Assembly (NCBI GenBank): GCA_964560765.1
Contig: CAZLMG010000037.1
Coordinates: forward strand, 1 to 43,995
Direction: 5' to 3'
Origin: CAZLMG01 sp964560765
GTDB taxonomy: Bacteria; Bdellovibrionota_B; Oligoflexia; Oligoflexales; CAZLMG01
DNA length: 43,995 nt
The notes below the pieces were generated by a model. It made no database searches. It was not told the origin of the DNA and saw only the letters and a program-made list of their open reading frames with translations. Of this stretch, positions 24,679-33,904 are shown in pieces. Numbering within the stretch: position 1 is the first letter of the stretch; every line of letters starts with the position of its first letter. The translations under genes were made by a program, and so were the position numbers.

Positions 24679-26445
24679 TTGACCCATACTGAAAAGAATC
24701 TTCCGACCTATCTGCGCCAGTATTGCGTGGAGCAGAACTACGAAAAATACACCCCAACCGAGCATGCGACATGGCGCTATATCATGCGCCAGAATCGCGC
24801 CTATTTCGCTGATCACGCGGTCGATATTTATCTCGACGGCCTCAAGCAGACCGGTATTCCCATCGATCGTATTCCGGACATTCGCGAGATGGATGATTGC
24901 TTGCAGCAGTTCGGCTATGGAGCCGTCGGCGTTTGCGGATTTATTCCGCCCGCCATATTTTTAGAGTTCCAAGCCCGCGGCGTCATGCCCATCGCTACTG
25001 ACATGCGGACCTTAGACCACCTGCAATACACTCCGGCACCGGACATCGTGCATGAAGCAGCTGGCCATGCGCCGATTGTTGCCGACGCTGCCTATCGCAA
25101 CTATCTACGAAGTTATGGGCGCATTGCCAACAAAGCTATTTTTTCTTCGGAGGATGTGCGCCTTTACGAAGCCATTCGCTATTTGAGCGACATCAAAGAG
25201 AATCCTGATACAAAACCGCATGAGGTGGAACGAGCCCAGGCCCTGCTGGATGCTGCCGCCGCAGCCGTCACCTATACCTCTGAATCGAATATGGTAGCCC
25301 GCATGGGGTGGTGGACGATTGAATACGGTTTGGTGGGCGACATCCGGCGGCCAAAGATCTATGGCGCTGGCTTGCTGTCATCTGTGGGTGAGAGCCAAGG
25401 CTGCCTATCGGAAAAGGTGCGCAAGATTCCATTGACCGTCGATTGCGTCCAACAGTCGTACGACATCACAGAGCCACAGCCCCAACTCTTTGTTGCCAAG
25501 AGCCTGGAGGAACTGCCGCATATCCTCGGCGAACTGGAAAATACCATGGCCTATCTGCGGGGTGGGCGCTTCGGCCTCGAGAAAGCGCAGCAGGCAAAGA
25601 CAGTAAATTCGGTGCTGCTTGATTCAGGCCTGGCCGTCGGCGGCGTCCTGACAGAGTTTCAGATGGAACGGGAGCAGCCTATATTTCTGCGCTTTGCTGG
25701 TCCCAGTCAGTTCGGACTCGATGAGCATGTCGCTCCTGGGCAGGGCAGAGAGCGCCATACACACGGGTTTTCGACGCCTCTCGGCCGCTGGCAAAGCTTT
25801 CCCGATCAGCCAGCAACAACTTTGCTTGATGATCAATTGCGATCCATAGGCCTGGAACGAGGCCGCCAAGCTCGCTTGCTCTTTACCCATGGCTTTTCCG
25901 TCGAAGGCGAGCTGCTCAACTGGCATCGACACGCCGGAAAGTTGGTGTGGCTTACCTGGCGCAACTGCCGAGTCAGCCGCAGCGACCAAATCTATTTCGA
26001 ACCGGCTTGGGGTGAGTTTGATCTCGCGGTCGGCGAAGCCGTGACCTCGGTGTATGCGGGCCCACCGGATCGGGAAGGCTATGGCGATTACAGCATCGGC
26101 ATGGCCAGCACCACCCCGGTCCGCCAGTCGCCACATACGGCTCGCGAGCGCCTCGAGTTTGAAATCTTCCAAGAGCTGCGCCGATTGCGGGCTGATCGCT
26201 CCAAAGTGGATTGGGAACGCCCACTGGCGGCCATCGCCGACCGAGTTCGGCACGAGCTGCCAACCAGTTGGCTGCCGGCTCTTGAGGTTGTCGAGTTGGC
26301 GGCGCAGCGCCTCGGCGGGTCTGCCCGCAATGACGCTTGGCTCAAGGATTTACGCCGCGATGTTCTCGAAGCCTCCTCAAGCTATGATAAAATGACACAG
26401 GATTTGATCGCCAAAGGCTTGGTTCTGGCTGGCGTGCCGGACTGA
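24679..26445 (+). CDS. Aromatic amino acid hydroxylase (phenylalanine 4-monooxygenase-like), long form
   Basis: 588 residues from TTG 24679, chosen because GGAGG lies 7 nt upstream; an ATG at 24619 falls inside the previous gene without a ribosome site. The Fe(II) triad is visible: His125 and His130 in PDIVHEAAGHAP and Glu215 in WWTIEYGL. The family hydroxylates Phe (or Trp/Tyr) with tetrahydropterin and O2. The spacing between the His pair and Glu is about 90 residues rather than about 45, because of an extra helical segment (about 150-195), and a C-terminal extension of about 260 residues follows the catalytic core. Both features match the long-form hydroxylases of Bacteroidetes and relatives. 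No ACT domain precedes it. Cytoplasmic. Exact substrate not assignable. Confidence 0.88.
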   Translation: MTHTEKNLPTYLRQYCVEQNYEKYTPTEHATWRYIMRQNRAYFADHAVDIYLDGLKQTGIPIDRIPDIREMDDCLQQFGYGAVGVCGFIPPAIFLEFQARGVMPIATDMRTLDHLQYTPAPDIVHEAAGHAPIVADAAYRNYLRSYGRIANKAIFSSEDVRLYEAIRYLSDIKENPDTKPHEVERAQALLDAAAAAVTYTSESNMVARMGWWTIEYGLVGDIRRPKIYGAGLLSSVGESQGCLSEKVRKIPLTVDCVQQSYDITEPQPQLFVAKSLEELPHILGELENTMAYLRGGRFGLEKAQQAKTVNSVLLDSGLAVGGVLTEFQMEREQPIFLRFAGPSQFGLDEHVAPGQGRERHTHGFSTPLGRWQSFPDQPATTLLDDQLRSIGLERGRQARLLFTHGFSVEGELLNWHRHAGKLVWLTWRNCRVSRSDQIYFEPAWGEFDLAVGEAVTSVYAGPPDREGYGDYSIGMASTTPVRQSPHTARERLEFEIFQELRRLRADRSKVDWERPLAAIADRVRHELPTSWLPALEVVELAAQRLGGSARNDAWLKDLRRDVLEASSSYDKMTQDLIAKGLVLAGVPD

Positions 26446-26459
26446 CGGGGAGACTTTGC

Positions 26460-27551
26460 GTGAAACGTGTCGTGCGTCGCTTGCTGGCTCACACCAGCGC
26501 TAGTATGTTGGCGAGTTTTATGGCAACGTCCACGGCCTCCGCGACGACACTCGTCAGCTTTGCTGATATTGCCGAACGCGCCATACCGGGTGTCGTCAAC
26601 ATTCGCGCCACTCAATTCAGCAAGACCCGGGAGGGTGGTCTCGATCCCTACCAATTTTTCTTGCAGGGTCGCCTGCCCCGCTCTAGCAAAACACACGCCC
26701 TTGGCAGCGGCCTGATTATCGATCGCAAGGGCCACATCCTCACCAATTTTCATGTGATCGATGGCGCCACGGATATCGAAATTCTTTTCGCCAATACCAA
26801 ACGCAAGGTTTCGGCGAAAGTGGTCGGCATGGACGCCAAGACCGACCTGGCTTTGCTCAGTGTCAAGAATCCCAAAGGCCTAACGCCACTAGACCTGGGT
26901 GACAGCGATCGCTTGCGAGTCGGCGATGTGGTTCTGGCCATTGGCAACCCGTTTGGATTTTCCCACACCGTCACCAGCGGCATCATCTCCGCCAAAGGTC
27001 GCGTCATCGGTACGGGTCCCTATGACAACTTTTTACAGACCGATGCCCCCATTCACCCCGGCAACAGCGGCGGCCCTCTGATTGATACGCGCGGCCGCGT
27101 CATTGGCATCGCCTCGGCGGTCAGCGCCGAAGGCCCTGGAATCGGCTTTGCCATTCCCATCAACATGGCTAAGGATGTCGTGCAGGATTTGATCCGCCAC
27201 GGAAAGGTTATCCGACCGTGGATGGGCATCGTCGGCAAGAACATTTTGTCACTCGATGACGTGGGCGACGGCTTCGACCCAACGGGGGTCTATGGGGTAT
27301 TGGTTTCCAACCTCATCGTTGATGGCCCGGCGCAGAAGGGCGGACTGCAGATGGGAGACTTGATCATGGCTGCCGATAACGACAAGGTATATGATCTCAA
27401 TCATTTACAGAGAATTCTAGGCAAGCGTCGGCCGGCCGATAGCTTGCGCCTGAAGATATACCGCCGGGGTAAAGGCTTTCTCAATCCCAGCATCACGCTG
27501 ACGGAAACGCCCAGTGCCCAAGACCTTCCTTCGGAAAAAGATCTTTTCTGA
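26460..27551 (+). CDS. HtrA/Deg-type periplasmic serine protease with one PDZ domain
   Basis: 363 residues from GTG 26460, with GGGGAG 7 nt upstream. Signal peptide about 1-27 (ends TSTASA). Trypsin-fold domain about 35-240 with triad His98 (TNFHVI), Asp129 (KTDLAL) and Ser203 (GNSGGP). A single PDZ domain occupies about 250-350 (GVLVSNLIVDGPAQKGGLQMGDLI). One PDZ and a short C-terminus are closer to DegS or single-PDZ HtrAs than to DegP. The signal is cleavable-looking, favouring a soluble periplasmic protease. It follows the hydroxylase by 14 nt and is likely the last gene of that operon; a promoter for the next operon starts 8 nt after its stop. Confidence 0.93.
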   Translation: MKRVVRRLLAHTSASMLASFMATSTASATTLVSFADIAERAIPGVVNIRATQFSKTREGGLDPYQFFLQGRLPRSSKTHALGSGLIIDRKGHILTNFHVIDGATDIEILFANTKRKVSAKVVGMDAKTDLALLSVKNPKGLTPLDLGDSDRLRVGDVVLAIGNPFGFSHTVTSGIISAKGRVIGTGPYDNFLQTDAPIHPGNSGGPLIDTRGRVIGIASAVSAEGPGIGFAIPINMAKDVVQDLIRHGKVIRPWMGIVGKNILSLDDVGDGFDPTGVYGVLVSNLIVDGPAQKGGLQMGDLIMAADNDKVYDLNHLQRILGKRRPADSLRLKIYRRGKGFLNPSITLTETPSAQDLPSEKDLF

Positions 27552-27559
27552 TTCGTGCG

Positions 27560-27588
27560 TTGCCGGACCGGGCTTTTAACCCTATAAT
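27560..27588 (+). promoter_or_regulatory. Sigma-70 promoter of the transketolase-fad operon
   Basis: TTGCCG (27560-27565), 17-bp spacer, perfect TATAAT (27583-27588). Start would lie near 27595, about 70 nt before the transketolase ATG. The -10 is ideal, the -35 a 4/6 match. Confidence 0.7.
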
Positions 27589-27664
27589 TCCCGCGCCATT
27601 CCAATCCCGCATCTTGCCCTTGCAAGGTGATCGCTCACTTCGCCTGTGGAGTAAAGGAACGTCC

Positions 27665-29614
27665 ATGAACGATCGCAGTACCATCAATGTCATGAAGGGC
27701 GTCATCATCGACGGCGTCAGCAAAGCCAACTCCGGTCACCCGGGCGGCGCCATGTCCAGCATCGACTTCGCCTATGTCCTGTTCACCGAGTTCTTGCGCT
27801 TTGACCCGGATGATGTGACTTGGCCTGGACGCGACCGCTTTGTCTTGAGCGCCGGTCACGAGTCCATGTTGCTGTATACGTTGCTGCACTTTAACGGCAC
27901 CTTGCCGATGGATGAACTGAAGCGCTTTCGCCAACTGCATTCGAAAACACCAGGACATCCCGAGAACTATCTGACGCCTGGCGTTGAATGTACGACTGGA
28001 CCGTTGGGACAAGGAGCCGCGATGTCGGTGGGCATGGCCTTGGCCGCGCGCCATCTCCATGCATCGCTGGATACGCAGCTGTTCGGCCATCGCGTCTACA
28101 GCTTGTTGGGCGACGGCTGTATGCAAGAAGATGTGACCTTGGGTGCCGCGTCCTTGGCCGGGCACTGGGGCTTGGACAACTTGATCTGGTATTACGATCG
28201 AAATCGAGTGCAGATCTCGGGCGAAATTAGCCGTGCCACCTCCGATGACGACGAAAAAATATTCGCCGGTTTCGGCTGGAAGGTCCTCCGCATCGATGGC
28301 CATGACCTGGATGCGATCCGCACCGCCCTGAAATCAGCACAAGCCCACAAGGGCCAGCCTGTAATCATCATCGGCGAAACGACGATTGCCAAGGGTGCAG
28401 CATCGCTGGAAGGCTCAGCCAAAACGCATGGCTCGCCGCTGCCTGCCGAAGAACGCGTGAAGACCAAAGCCAAACTTGGACTGCCTGAGGGACAGGACTT
28501 CTACTGCCCACAAGATGCCCTCGACCAATATCGCCGCAACTTCGCTGACAAGCGCGCCGCCGCTACCGCTTGGCGCCAACAGCTGGGCACGAAACAGCAA
28601 GATGCAGCATTCAAGTCCCGATATGCCGTGCACTTCGGCAACACACTGCCCACACTTCCGTCGGTGGTTGATACGACGAAAGCCGCTGCGACGCGCAATG
28701 TCTTTGGCGATTTGCTCAGCGGTTGGTGCGACGCCCTCCCGCAATTGGTGGGCGGGAGTGCCGACTTGGAGCCTTCGAATATGACCGAAGCCTTTGCCAA
28801 GAAAGTAAAGGACTTCAGCCGCACCAGTCCTCAGGGTCGCAACCTGGTTTTTGGAGTGCGCGAGTTTCCCATGTCGGCCATCTGTAACGGAATCGCCCTA
28901 CACGGTGGCTTGATTCCGTTTGACGCGACGTTCCTGACCTTTTCCGATTACTCGCGAGCAGCACTGCGCCTGGGCGCAATCCAAAAGGTGCGCGTCATAC
29001 ATGAATTCAGCCATGACTCGTTTCACCTCGGCGAAGATGGCCCGACCCATCAGCCGGTTGAGCACATTATGAGCCTGCGTAGCATTCCAGACTTTTACGT
29101 GCTGCGTCCGGCCGACGCGGCTGAGACTGAGGCCATGATGCGCCTGGCCTTGACGCTCAGCGCTCCGACGGCCATTTGTCTGACGCGGCAAAAAGTTCCA
29201 CCGCTCCCGGTGAGCAAGGCGGTGGCCGAGGGGGCCATGCGTGGCGCTTATGTGGTGCACGACCATCCGCAAGCCCAGTACCTCATTCTGGCAACAGGAT
29301 CTGAGGTCAGTTTGGCGTTGGATGTTGCCAATGGCCTCGGCGGCAAGGCCCGCGTTGTTTCCATGCCATGCTGGGAAGTGTTCTTGCAGCAGGACGCCTC
29401 GTACCGGGAATCGGTCCTGCCGGCAACGCTCACGCGGCGGGTTTCTATTGAGGCCGGCACCACTCTGGGTTGGCAGAAGTTCACAGGCATGAACGGTTTG
29501 AACATTGGTTTGGATCATTTTGGCGATAGCGCGCCGGCAGAGGCACTGGCCGAAGCCTATGGCTTTACGGCGCCCCAGATAATTGCGAGAATAGGTGACC
29601 ATTCTTTCGCATAG
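27665..29614 (+). CDS. tkt: Transketolase
   Basis: 649 residues from ATG 27665, with AAGGA 6 nt upstream; a TTG at 27560 is upstream of the promoter and is not the start. Transfers two-carbon units between sugar phosphates in the pentose phosphate pathway using thiamine diphosphate. Seen: NSGHPGG near the N-terminus, the TPP motif GDGCMQED...NLIWYYDRNRV, GPLGQGAAMSVGMA, the pyrimidine-domain GVREFPMSAICNGIALHGG, the EDGPTHQPVEH segment, and the C-terminal domain with SIEAGTTLGWQKF. Length and order are normal for bacterial Tkt. It leads a run of three genes, followed 12 nt later by the beta-oxidation enzyme. Confidence 0.96.
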   Translation: MNDRSTINVMKGVIIDGVSKANSGHPGGAMSSIDFAYVLFTEFLRFDPDDVTWPGRDRFVLSAGHESMLLYTLLHFNGTLPMDELKRFRQLHSKTPGHPENYLTPGVECTTGPLGQGAAMSVGMALAARHLHASLDTQLFGHRVYSLLGDGCMQEDVTLGAASLAGHWGLDNLIWYYDRNRVQISGEISRATSDDDEKIFAGFGWKVLRIDGHDLDAIRTALKSAQAHKGQPVIIIGETTIAKGAASLEGSAKTHGSPLPAEERVKTKAKLGLPEGQDFYCPQDALDQYRRNFADKRAAATAWRQQLGTKQQDAAFKSRYAVHFGNTLPTLPSVVDTTKAAATRNVFGDLLSGWCDALPQLVGGSADLEPSNMTEAFAKKVKDFSRTSPQGRNLVFGVREFPMSAICNGIALHGGLIPFDATFLTFSDYSRAALRLGAIQKVRVIHEFSHDSFHLGEDGPTHQPVEHIMSLRSIPDFYVLRPADAAETEAMMRLALTLSAPTAICLTRQKVPPLPVSKAVAEGAMRGAYVVHDHPQAQYLILATGSEVSLALDVANGLGGKARVVSMPCWEVFLQQDASYRESVLPATLTRRVSIEAGTTLGWQKFTGMNGLNIGLDHFGDSAPAEALAEAYGFTAPQIIARIGDHSFA

Positions 29615-29626
29615 GAGTTCGACAAC

Positions 29627-32053
29627 GTGACCATCAAGATCAGACGCGCTGCCGTTCTGGGTTCCGGGGTCATGGGATCGCAAATCGCCGCCCACTTGGC
29701 GGCGGCTGGTGTGCGAACTCATCTTCTGGACTTGGCAAGTAACGAAGCCCCAAAGGATCCGAAGCTAGCTGCCCTCGTCGGCAAGAATATTCGCTCGTCG
29801 CGCGCCATCTTGGCCATCGAGGCGATGAAGCTGCTGAAGCCTTCGCCACTCATGTCTGCATCCGTGCTGAACAATATCCTGCCCGGAAATTTTGACGACG
29901 ATATGAGTGTCCTCGCCGAATGCGACTGGATCCTAGAGGCTGTCGCCGAGCGCATCGACATCAAGAACTCCATTCACAAGCGCATCGCGGAAGTGGTGCG
30001 ACCGGATGTGCCCATTACCACCAACACGTCTGGAATTTCGGTCGCCGAGATGGCAAAGGCTTTTCCCGAGCACCTGACAAAGAATTTCTTTGGAACGCAC
30101 TTTTTCAATCCGCCACGTTATCTGCACTTGGTGGAGTTGGTGCCACATGCTGATTCGGACGGGTCGCTGATGCATGAGCTCGGCAACTGGATTGCCGAGC
30201 GACTCGGCAAGGGCATCGTCATCGCCAAGGACACGACCAACTTTATCGCTAACCGCATCGGTGTCTTTAACCTGCAGATCACCCTCAAGCATATGGCGGA
30301 TCTGGACTTGAACATCGAAACGGTGGATGCGCTGACCGGTAAATTGATGGGGCGGCCATCGTCGGCGACATTCCGCACGCTGGACGTTGTTGGTCTCGAC
30401 ACGTACCTGCACACCAGCAAGAACGTTTATGAACACGCGCCTAAAGATGCACAGCGCGATGCGTTCCTGGCAGCACCTTGGATCGAAGCACTGGTCAAGA
30501 AGGGCGCACTCGGGCAGAAGGCCAACAACCGTGGCTGCTTTGAAAAGAGCAAAGACGCCAAAGGCGAGACACAGATTCTGGCCTATCGACCGAAAACCGA
30601 CTCGTACGAGGCGCAGCAGCCACAAGAATTTCCATGGATGGCGGCCGCCCATAAAATGACCAACGCCATGGAGCGGCTGCTGTTCATCTCTGAACAGAAG
30701 GATGCGGGCGCTCAGCTAATCTGGCGAGTCCTGCGCGATACCTTGGTGTACGCTGCATCATGTCTGGGTGAAATCGCCGATGGCGCGCCCAAGTCGGTGG
30801 ATGATGCCATGCGCTGGGGATTTAGCTGGGAATGGGGTCCCTTCGAATTGTGGCAAGGCATGGGCTACGACCAGGTGTTGGAACGCATGCAGGCGGAAGG
30901 TGCGACGTTACCGGCATGGATCAAACCCGGATTGAAATTTTATAGCCCCGTGCCTGCCAGCCACGAGTGGTTTGTCAGCGGGCCGGCGTTTGCCTATGAC
31001 GCCAAGTCGGGCAAGAACCGCGGTGTCGAAAAGCCAAGCTATCAGCACAATTTGCCGCGCTATCAAAACAAGACAGACGACCGAGTCGTGCTCAGCAACA
31101 GCCAGGCCTCACTCTTGGACGTGGGCCAAGGCGTCGCCTGCTTGACGTTTCATAGCAAGATGAACACGCTGAACAGCGACATCATCGCTTTCTTGCCACA
31201 AGCCATTGCCGCAGTTGAAAAGGGTTTTGCTGGGCTCCTCGTCGGCAATGAAGGCGAGAACTTTTCGGCAGGCGCCAATCTCAAAGACATTGTCGGCCTG
31301 ATGGAAAAGAAGGATTGGCAGGGCATCGACAGCATGCTGCGCCATTTCCAGGGCGCCATGCAGATGCTGAAATACGCGTCCTTTCCCGTGGTCTCGGCAC
31401 CGCACGGATTGACGCTAGGCGGTGGTTGCGAAGTCAGCTTGCACGCCGATGCGCAGGTGCTGGCGGGCGACACGTTTGCCGGACTTGTGGAAGTCGGTGT
31501 CGGGCTGTTGCCTGCGGGCGGTGGCACCAAAGAATTGGCATTACGCGCTTATGAACAGGTGAAGGCGGGCGATAACGCCGATCCCATGCCATACCTGCAG
31601 CGTGCCTTTTCCCTGATCGGTATGGGCAAGGTTTCGGGCTCGGGACAGGAAGCCTTGGAGATGGGGTTGTACGGAACCAGCGCCCGCGTTTGCCTGTCCA
31701 AGCCGCACCTCATTCAGCAAGCCAAGGATGAAGTCCTGCACCTTCTGGGTCGTGGCTATAGTCCGGCGTCGCCGCGCGAACGCATCAGCGTCGTCGGCGA
31801 TCCAGGCATTCAGACGTTCCGCATGGTCTTGTACAACATGCTAGAGAGTCGCTTCATTTCGCCATATGACATGTTCGTCGGCGAGCGAGTGGCAACAGTA
31901 CTCTGCGGCGGCGAAATCGATGCTGGTCAAACCGTGTCCGAGAGCTATCTTCTGGAGTTGGAGCGCCGGACGTTTGTGGAATTGTGTCAGCAAGAGAAGA
32001 CCAAGCAGCGCATCGAGCACATGCTGAAAACCGGTAAGCCATTGCGCAATTAG
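29627..32053 (+). CDS. fadN: Fused 3-hydroxyacyl-CoA dehydrogenase / enoyl-CoA hydratase (FadN-type)
   Basis: 808 residues from GTG 29627; AGGAG overlaps the previous stop. The N-terminal Rossmann domain opens with LGSGVMGSQIAAHLAAAG (about 10-28); GTHFFNPPRYLHLVELVP and DTTNFIANRIG are typical of the dehydrogenase. A crotonase domain occupies about 495-690: EGENFSAGANL, GLTLGGGCEVSLHAD and VEVGVGLLPAGGGTKE with its catalytic Glu. The dehydrogenase-first order is opposite to E. coli FadB and matches Bacillus FadN (YusL). Followed 19 nt later by a 391-residue thiolase, as in the fadN-fadA pair. Catalyses hydration and oxidation steps of fatty-acid beta-oxidation. The symbol rests on architecture and neighbour. 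Confidence 0.92.
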   Translation: MTIKIRRAAVLGSGVMGSQIAAHLAAAGVRTHLLDLASNEAPKDPKLAALVGKNIRSSRAILAIEAMKLLKPSPLMSASVLNNILPGNFDDDMSVLAECDWILEAVAERIDIKNSIHKRIAEVVRPDVPITTNTSGISVAEMAKAFPEHLTKNFFGTHFFNPPRYLHLVELVPHADSDGSLMHELGNWIAERLGKGIVIAKDTTNFIANRIGVFNLQITLKHMADLDLNIETVDALTGKLMGRPSSATFRTLDVVGLDTYLHTSKNVYEHAPKDAQRDAFLAAPWIEALVKKGALGQKANNRGCFEKSKDAKGETQILAYRPKTDSYEAQQPQEFPWMAAAHKMTNAMERLLFISEQKDAGAQLIWRVLRDTLVYAASCLGEIADGAPKSVDDAMRWGFSWEWGPFELWQGMGYDQVLERMQAEGATLPAWIKPGLKFYSPVPASHEWFVSGPAFAYDAKSGKNRGVEKPSYQHNLPRYQNKTDDRVVLSNSQASLLDVGQGVACLTFHSKMNTLNSDIIAFLPQAIAAVEKGFAGLLVGNEGENFSAGANLKDIVGLMEKKDWQGIDSMLRHFQGAMQMLKYASFPVVSAPHGLTLGGGCEVSLHADAQVLAGDTFAGLVEVGVGLLPAGGGTKELALRAYEQVKAGDNADPMPYLQRAFSLIGMGKVSGSGQEALEMGLYGTSARVCLSKPHLIQQAKDEVLHLLGRGYSPASPRERISVVGDPGIQTFRMVLYNMLESRFISPYDMFVGERVATVLCGGEIDAGQTVSESYLLELERRTFVELCQQEKTKQRIEHMLKTGKPLRN

Positions 32054-32072
32054 TCGCAAAAGAGGGGGCGCC

Positions 32073-33248
32073 ATGAGCGGTGTTTATATAGTTGCGGTGA
32101 AACGTTCCGCAGTTGGCAAAGCCCACCGGGGCAGCCTGCGCAGTAAGCGCCCTGATGATCTAGGCGCAGACGTGATTCGCAAAATGATGGCGGCACAAAT
32201 GTTCGACCCTGCTCGCATCGATGATGTGATCGTCGGTTGCGCCATGCCCGAAGCAGAACAGGGTATGAACGTGGCACGCTTCATCAGTCTACTAGCCGGC
32301 CTGCCGGAATCCGTACCGGCGGTGACGGTGAATCGCTTTTGCTCTTCGGGTCTACAGACGATTGCCATGGCTGCGGATCGCATCGCGGCTGGGCAGGCCG
32401 ACTGCATCATCGCGGGTGGCGTCGAGTCGATGACGTTGGTGCCGATGATGGGTCACAAAGTCGTGGGCAGCCGCGTGGTGATGGATACCCATCCCGAGTT
32501 TTACATGTCCATGGGAATCACCGCCGAAAATGTCGCCAAGGAATATAAGATCTCTCGCGACGACCAGGACGAATTCTCATTCCAATCGCACAAGAAGGCC
32601 GTTGCCGCAATCGAAACCGGTGCCTTTCGCGCCGAGATCGAACCGGTGACCGTAACGCGCCGGACACCTGCAGCCGATGGTCAGGTGAAAGTCGAAGAGT
32701 CTATGTTTGCCCAAGATGAAGGGCCACGCCCTGACACAACCAAGGAAGCCCTGTCCAAACTCAAACCGGCATTTCAGCTGAACGGCACGGTGACCGCCGG
32801 CAATAGCTCCCAGATGTCGGATGGCGCTGCCTTTGCCATCGTGGTGTCCGAGAATTTCATGAAAGAACATAAGCTCACACCTATCGCCCGCTTTGTCAGC
32901 TTTCGCGTGGCAGGTGTGCCTCCTCGCGTTATGGGCATCGGCCCCATCGAAGCGATTCCACGGGCCCTCAAGGCAGCCGGATTGAAGATCGATGATATCG
33001 CTCGCATCGAATTAAACGAGGCCTTTGCCGCGCAGGCCCTGGCGGTAATCCGCACTTGTGGCATTGACCCAAGCCGCGTCAACCCGACTGGTGGGGCCAT
33101 CGCCATGGGACACCCGTTGGGAGCCACCGGTGCCAAACTCACGGCCAGCTTGTTACATGGGATGCGTCGCGACAAGCAGCGTTATGGCATAGTTAGCATG
33201 TGTATCGGCACGGGTATGGGGGCGGCAGGAATCTTTGAAGCGTTATAA
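32073..33248 (+). CDS. fadA: Acetyl-CoA acyltransferase (thiolase), beta-oxidation
   Basis: 391 residues, exact typical thiolase length. Nucleophile Cys90 (VNRFCSSGLQT), His347 (GGAIAMGHPLGATG) and Cys377 (VSMCIGTGMG) form the complete catalytic set. NEAFAAQALA is the conserved substrate-side motif. Thiolytic cleavage of 3-ketoacyl-CoA completes the cycle begun by the fused enzyme encoded just upstream. GAGGGGG lies close before the ATG. Last gene of the transcript; a weak terminator-like hairpin overlaps the 3' end of the convergent phnA gene. Confidence 0.95.
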   Translation: MSGVYIVAVKRSAVGKAHRGSLRSKRPDDLGADVIRKMMAAQMFDPARIDDVIVGCAMPEAEQGMNVARFISLLAGLPESVPAVTVNRFCSSGLQTIAMAADRIAAGQADCIIAGGVESMTLVPMMGHKVVGSRVVMDTHPEFYMSMGITAENVAKEYKISRDDQDEFSFQSHKKAVAAIETGAFRAEIEPVTVTRRTPAADGQVKVEESMFAQDEGPRPDTTKEALSKLKPAFQLNGTVTAGNSSQMSDGAAFAIVVSENFMKEHKLTPIARFVSFRVAGVPPRVMGIGPIEAIPRALKAAGLKIDDIARIELNEAFAAQALAVIRTCGIDPSRVNPTGGAIAMGHPLGATGAKLTASLLHGMRRDKQRYGIVSMCIGTGMGAAGIFEAL

Positions 33249-33256
33249 AGCGCCGC

Positions 33257-33284
33257 AAGCTTCCGCCCGGGACTAAGCTTTTTT
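33257..33284 (+). terminator. Possible terminator of the tkt-fad operon
   Basis: AAGCTT (33257-33262) pairs with AAGCTT (33275-33280), loop 12 nt, followed by TTTT. Stem is short and AT-containing, and it overlaps the end of the convergent PhnA-domain gene, so confidence is low. Confidence 0.35.
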
Positions 33285-33845
33285 CAGGTATGCGGCGACG
33301 AGCACGATGCGCGTGCCGTTGACATTGCCTTCAATGAACTTCGGATCGTCTGTCAGCGAGATGTTTTTCACGGTGGTGCCACGCTTTGCGGTAAAGTTCG
33401 CACCTTTGACCACAAGGTCCTTAATTAAAGTCACCGTATCGCCCGTCGCTAGTTGCGTGCCGTTACTGTCACGAGTGATGATGGAATCACCTTCGGATTT
33501 CAGCGGCGCGGCTTCGGCCCACCGTAGTTTATCGTCGTCAAGATAAAGCTGCCCCAGCAAATCTTGCGCCCAAGGCTCGTGCTCCAGCGCTTTCAACACG
33601 CGATACGCCATGACCTGCACGGCAGGATGCTCACTCCACATGGAATCACCCAGCGGGTACCAGTGCTGCAAATCCAGACTGTCGGGTTGCGTGATCTGCG
33701 CGATGCATGTGCGGCAAAGAAAAAGGCTGGTATCCGAACTTGGTCCCGCATTCGGCAGGACGTCAAATGTTTGCAAAGGCTCTTGGCTGGCGCAGAGTTC
33801 GCAACGCCCACCGCTTCGGGAGTGTAATGCTGCTGTAATCGGCAT
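33273..33845 (-). CDS. PhnA/YjdM-domain protein
   Basis: 190 residues. The N-terminal zinc ribbon has Cys pairs CELCAS and FLCRTC. The C-terminal SH3-like PhnA domain (about 115-190) reads SIITRDSNGTQLATGDTVTLIKDLVVKGANF and KRGTTVKNISL, the hallmark of the PhnA/YjdM family. Despite its old name the family is not shown to act in phosphonate breakdown; it is a small cytoplasmic protein of unclear role. AGGAGG lies 11 nt before the ATG. Convergent with the thiolase, only 24 nt between stops. Confidence 0.93.
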   Translation of the reverse strand: MPITAALHSRSGGRCELCASQEPLQTFDVLPNAGPSSDTSLFLCRTCIAQITQPDSLDLQHWYPLGDSMWSEHPAVQVMAYRVLKALEHEPWAQDLLGQLYLDDDKLRWAEAAPLKSEGDSIITRDSNGTQLATGDTVTLIKDLVVKGANFTAKRGTTVKNISLTDDPKFIEGNVNGTRIVLVAAYLKKA

Positions 33846-33904
33846 AAACTTGTTGGCCTCCTCACGCCATTGAGGTTGCCAGCCGCACTGCGGCCTAGCA
33901 CCCC

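Noticed and set aside
28898..29722. 274-codon minus-strand frame antisense to transketolase
   Set aside because: Opposite to conserved transketolase coding sequence; long antisense frames are common at this GC.
33273..33845. Phosphonate-utilisation gene
   Set aside because: The PhnA domain name is historical; no phosphonate genes are nearby, so no such function is claimed.
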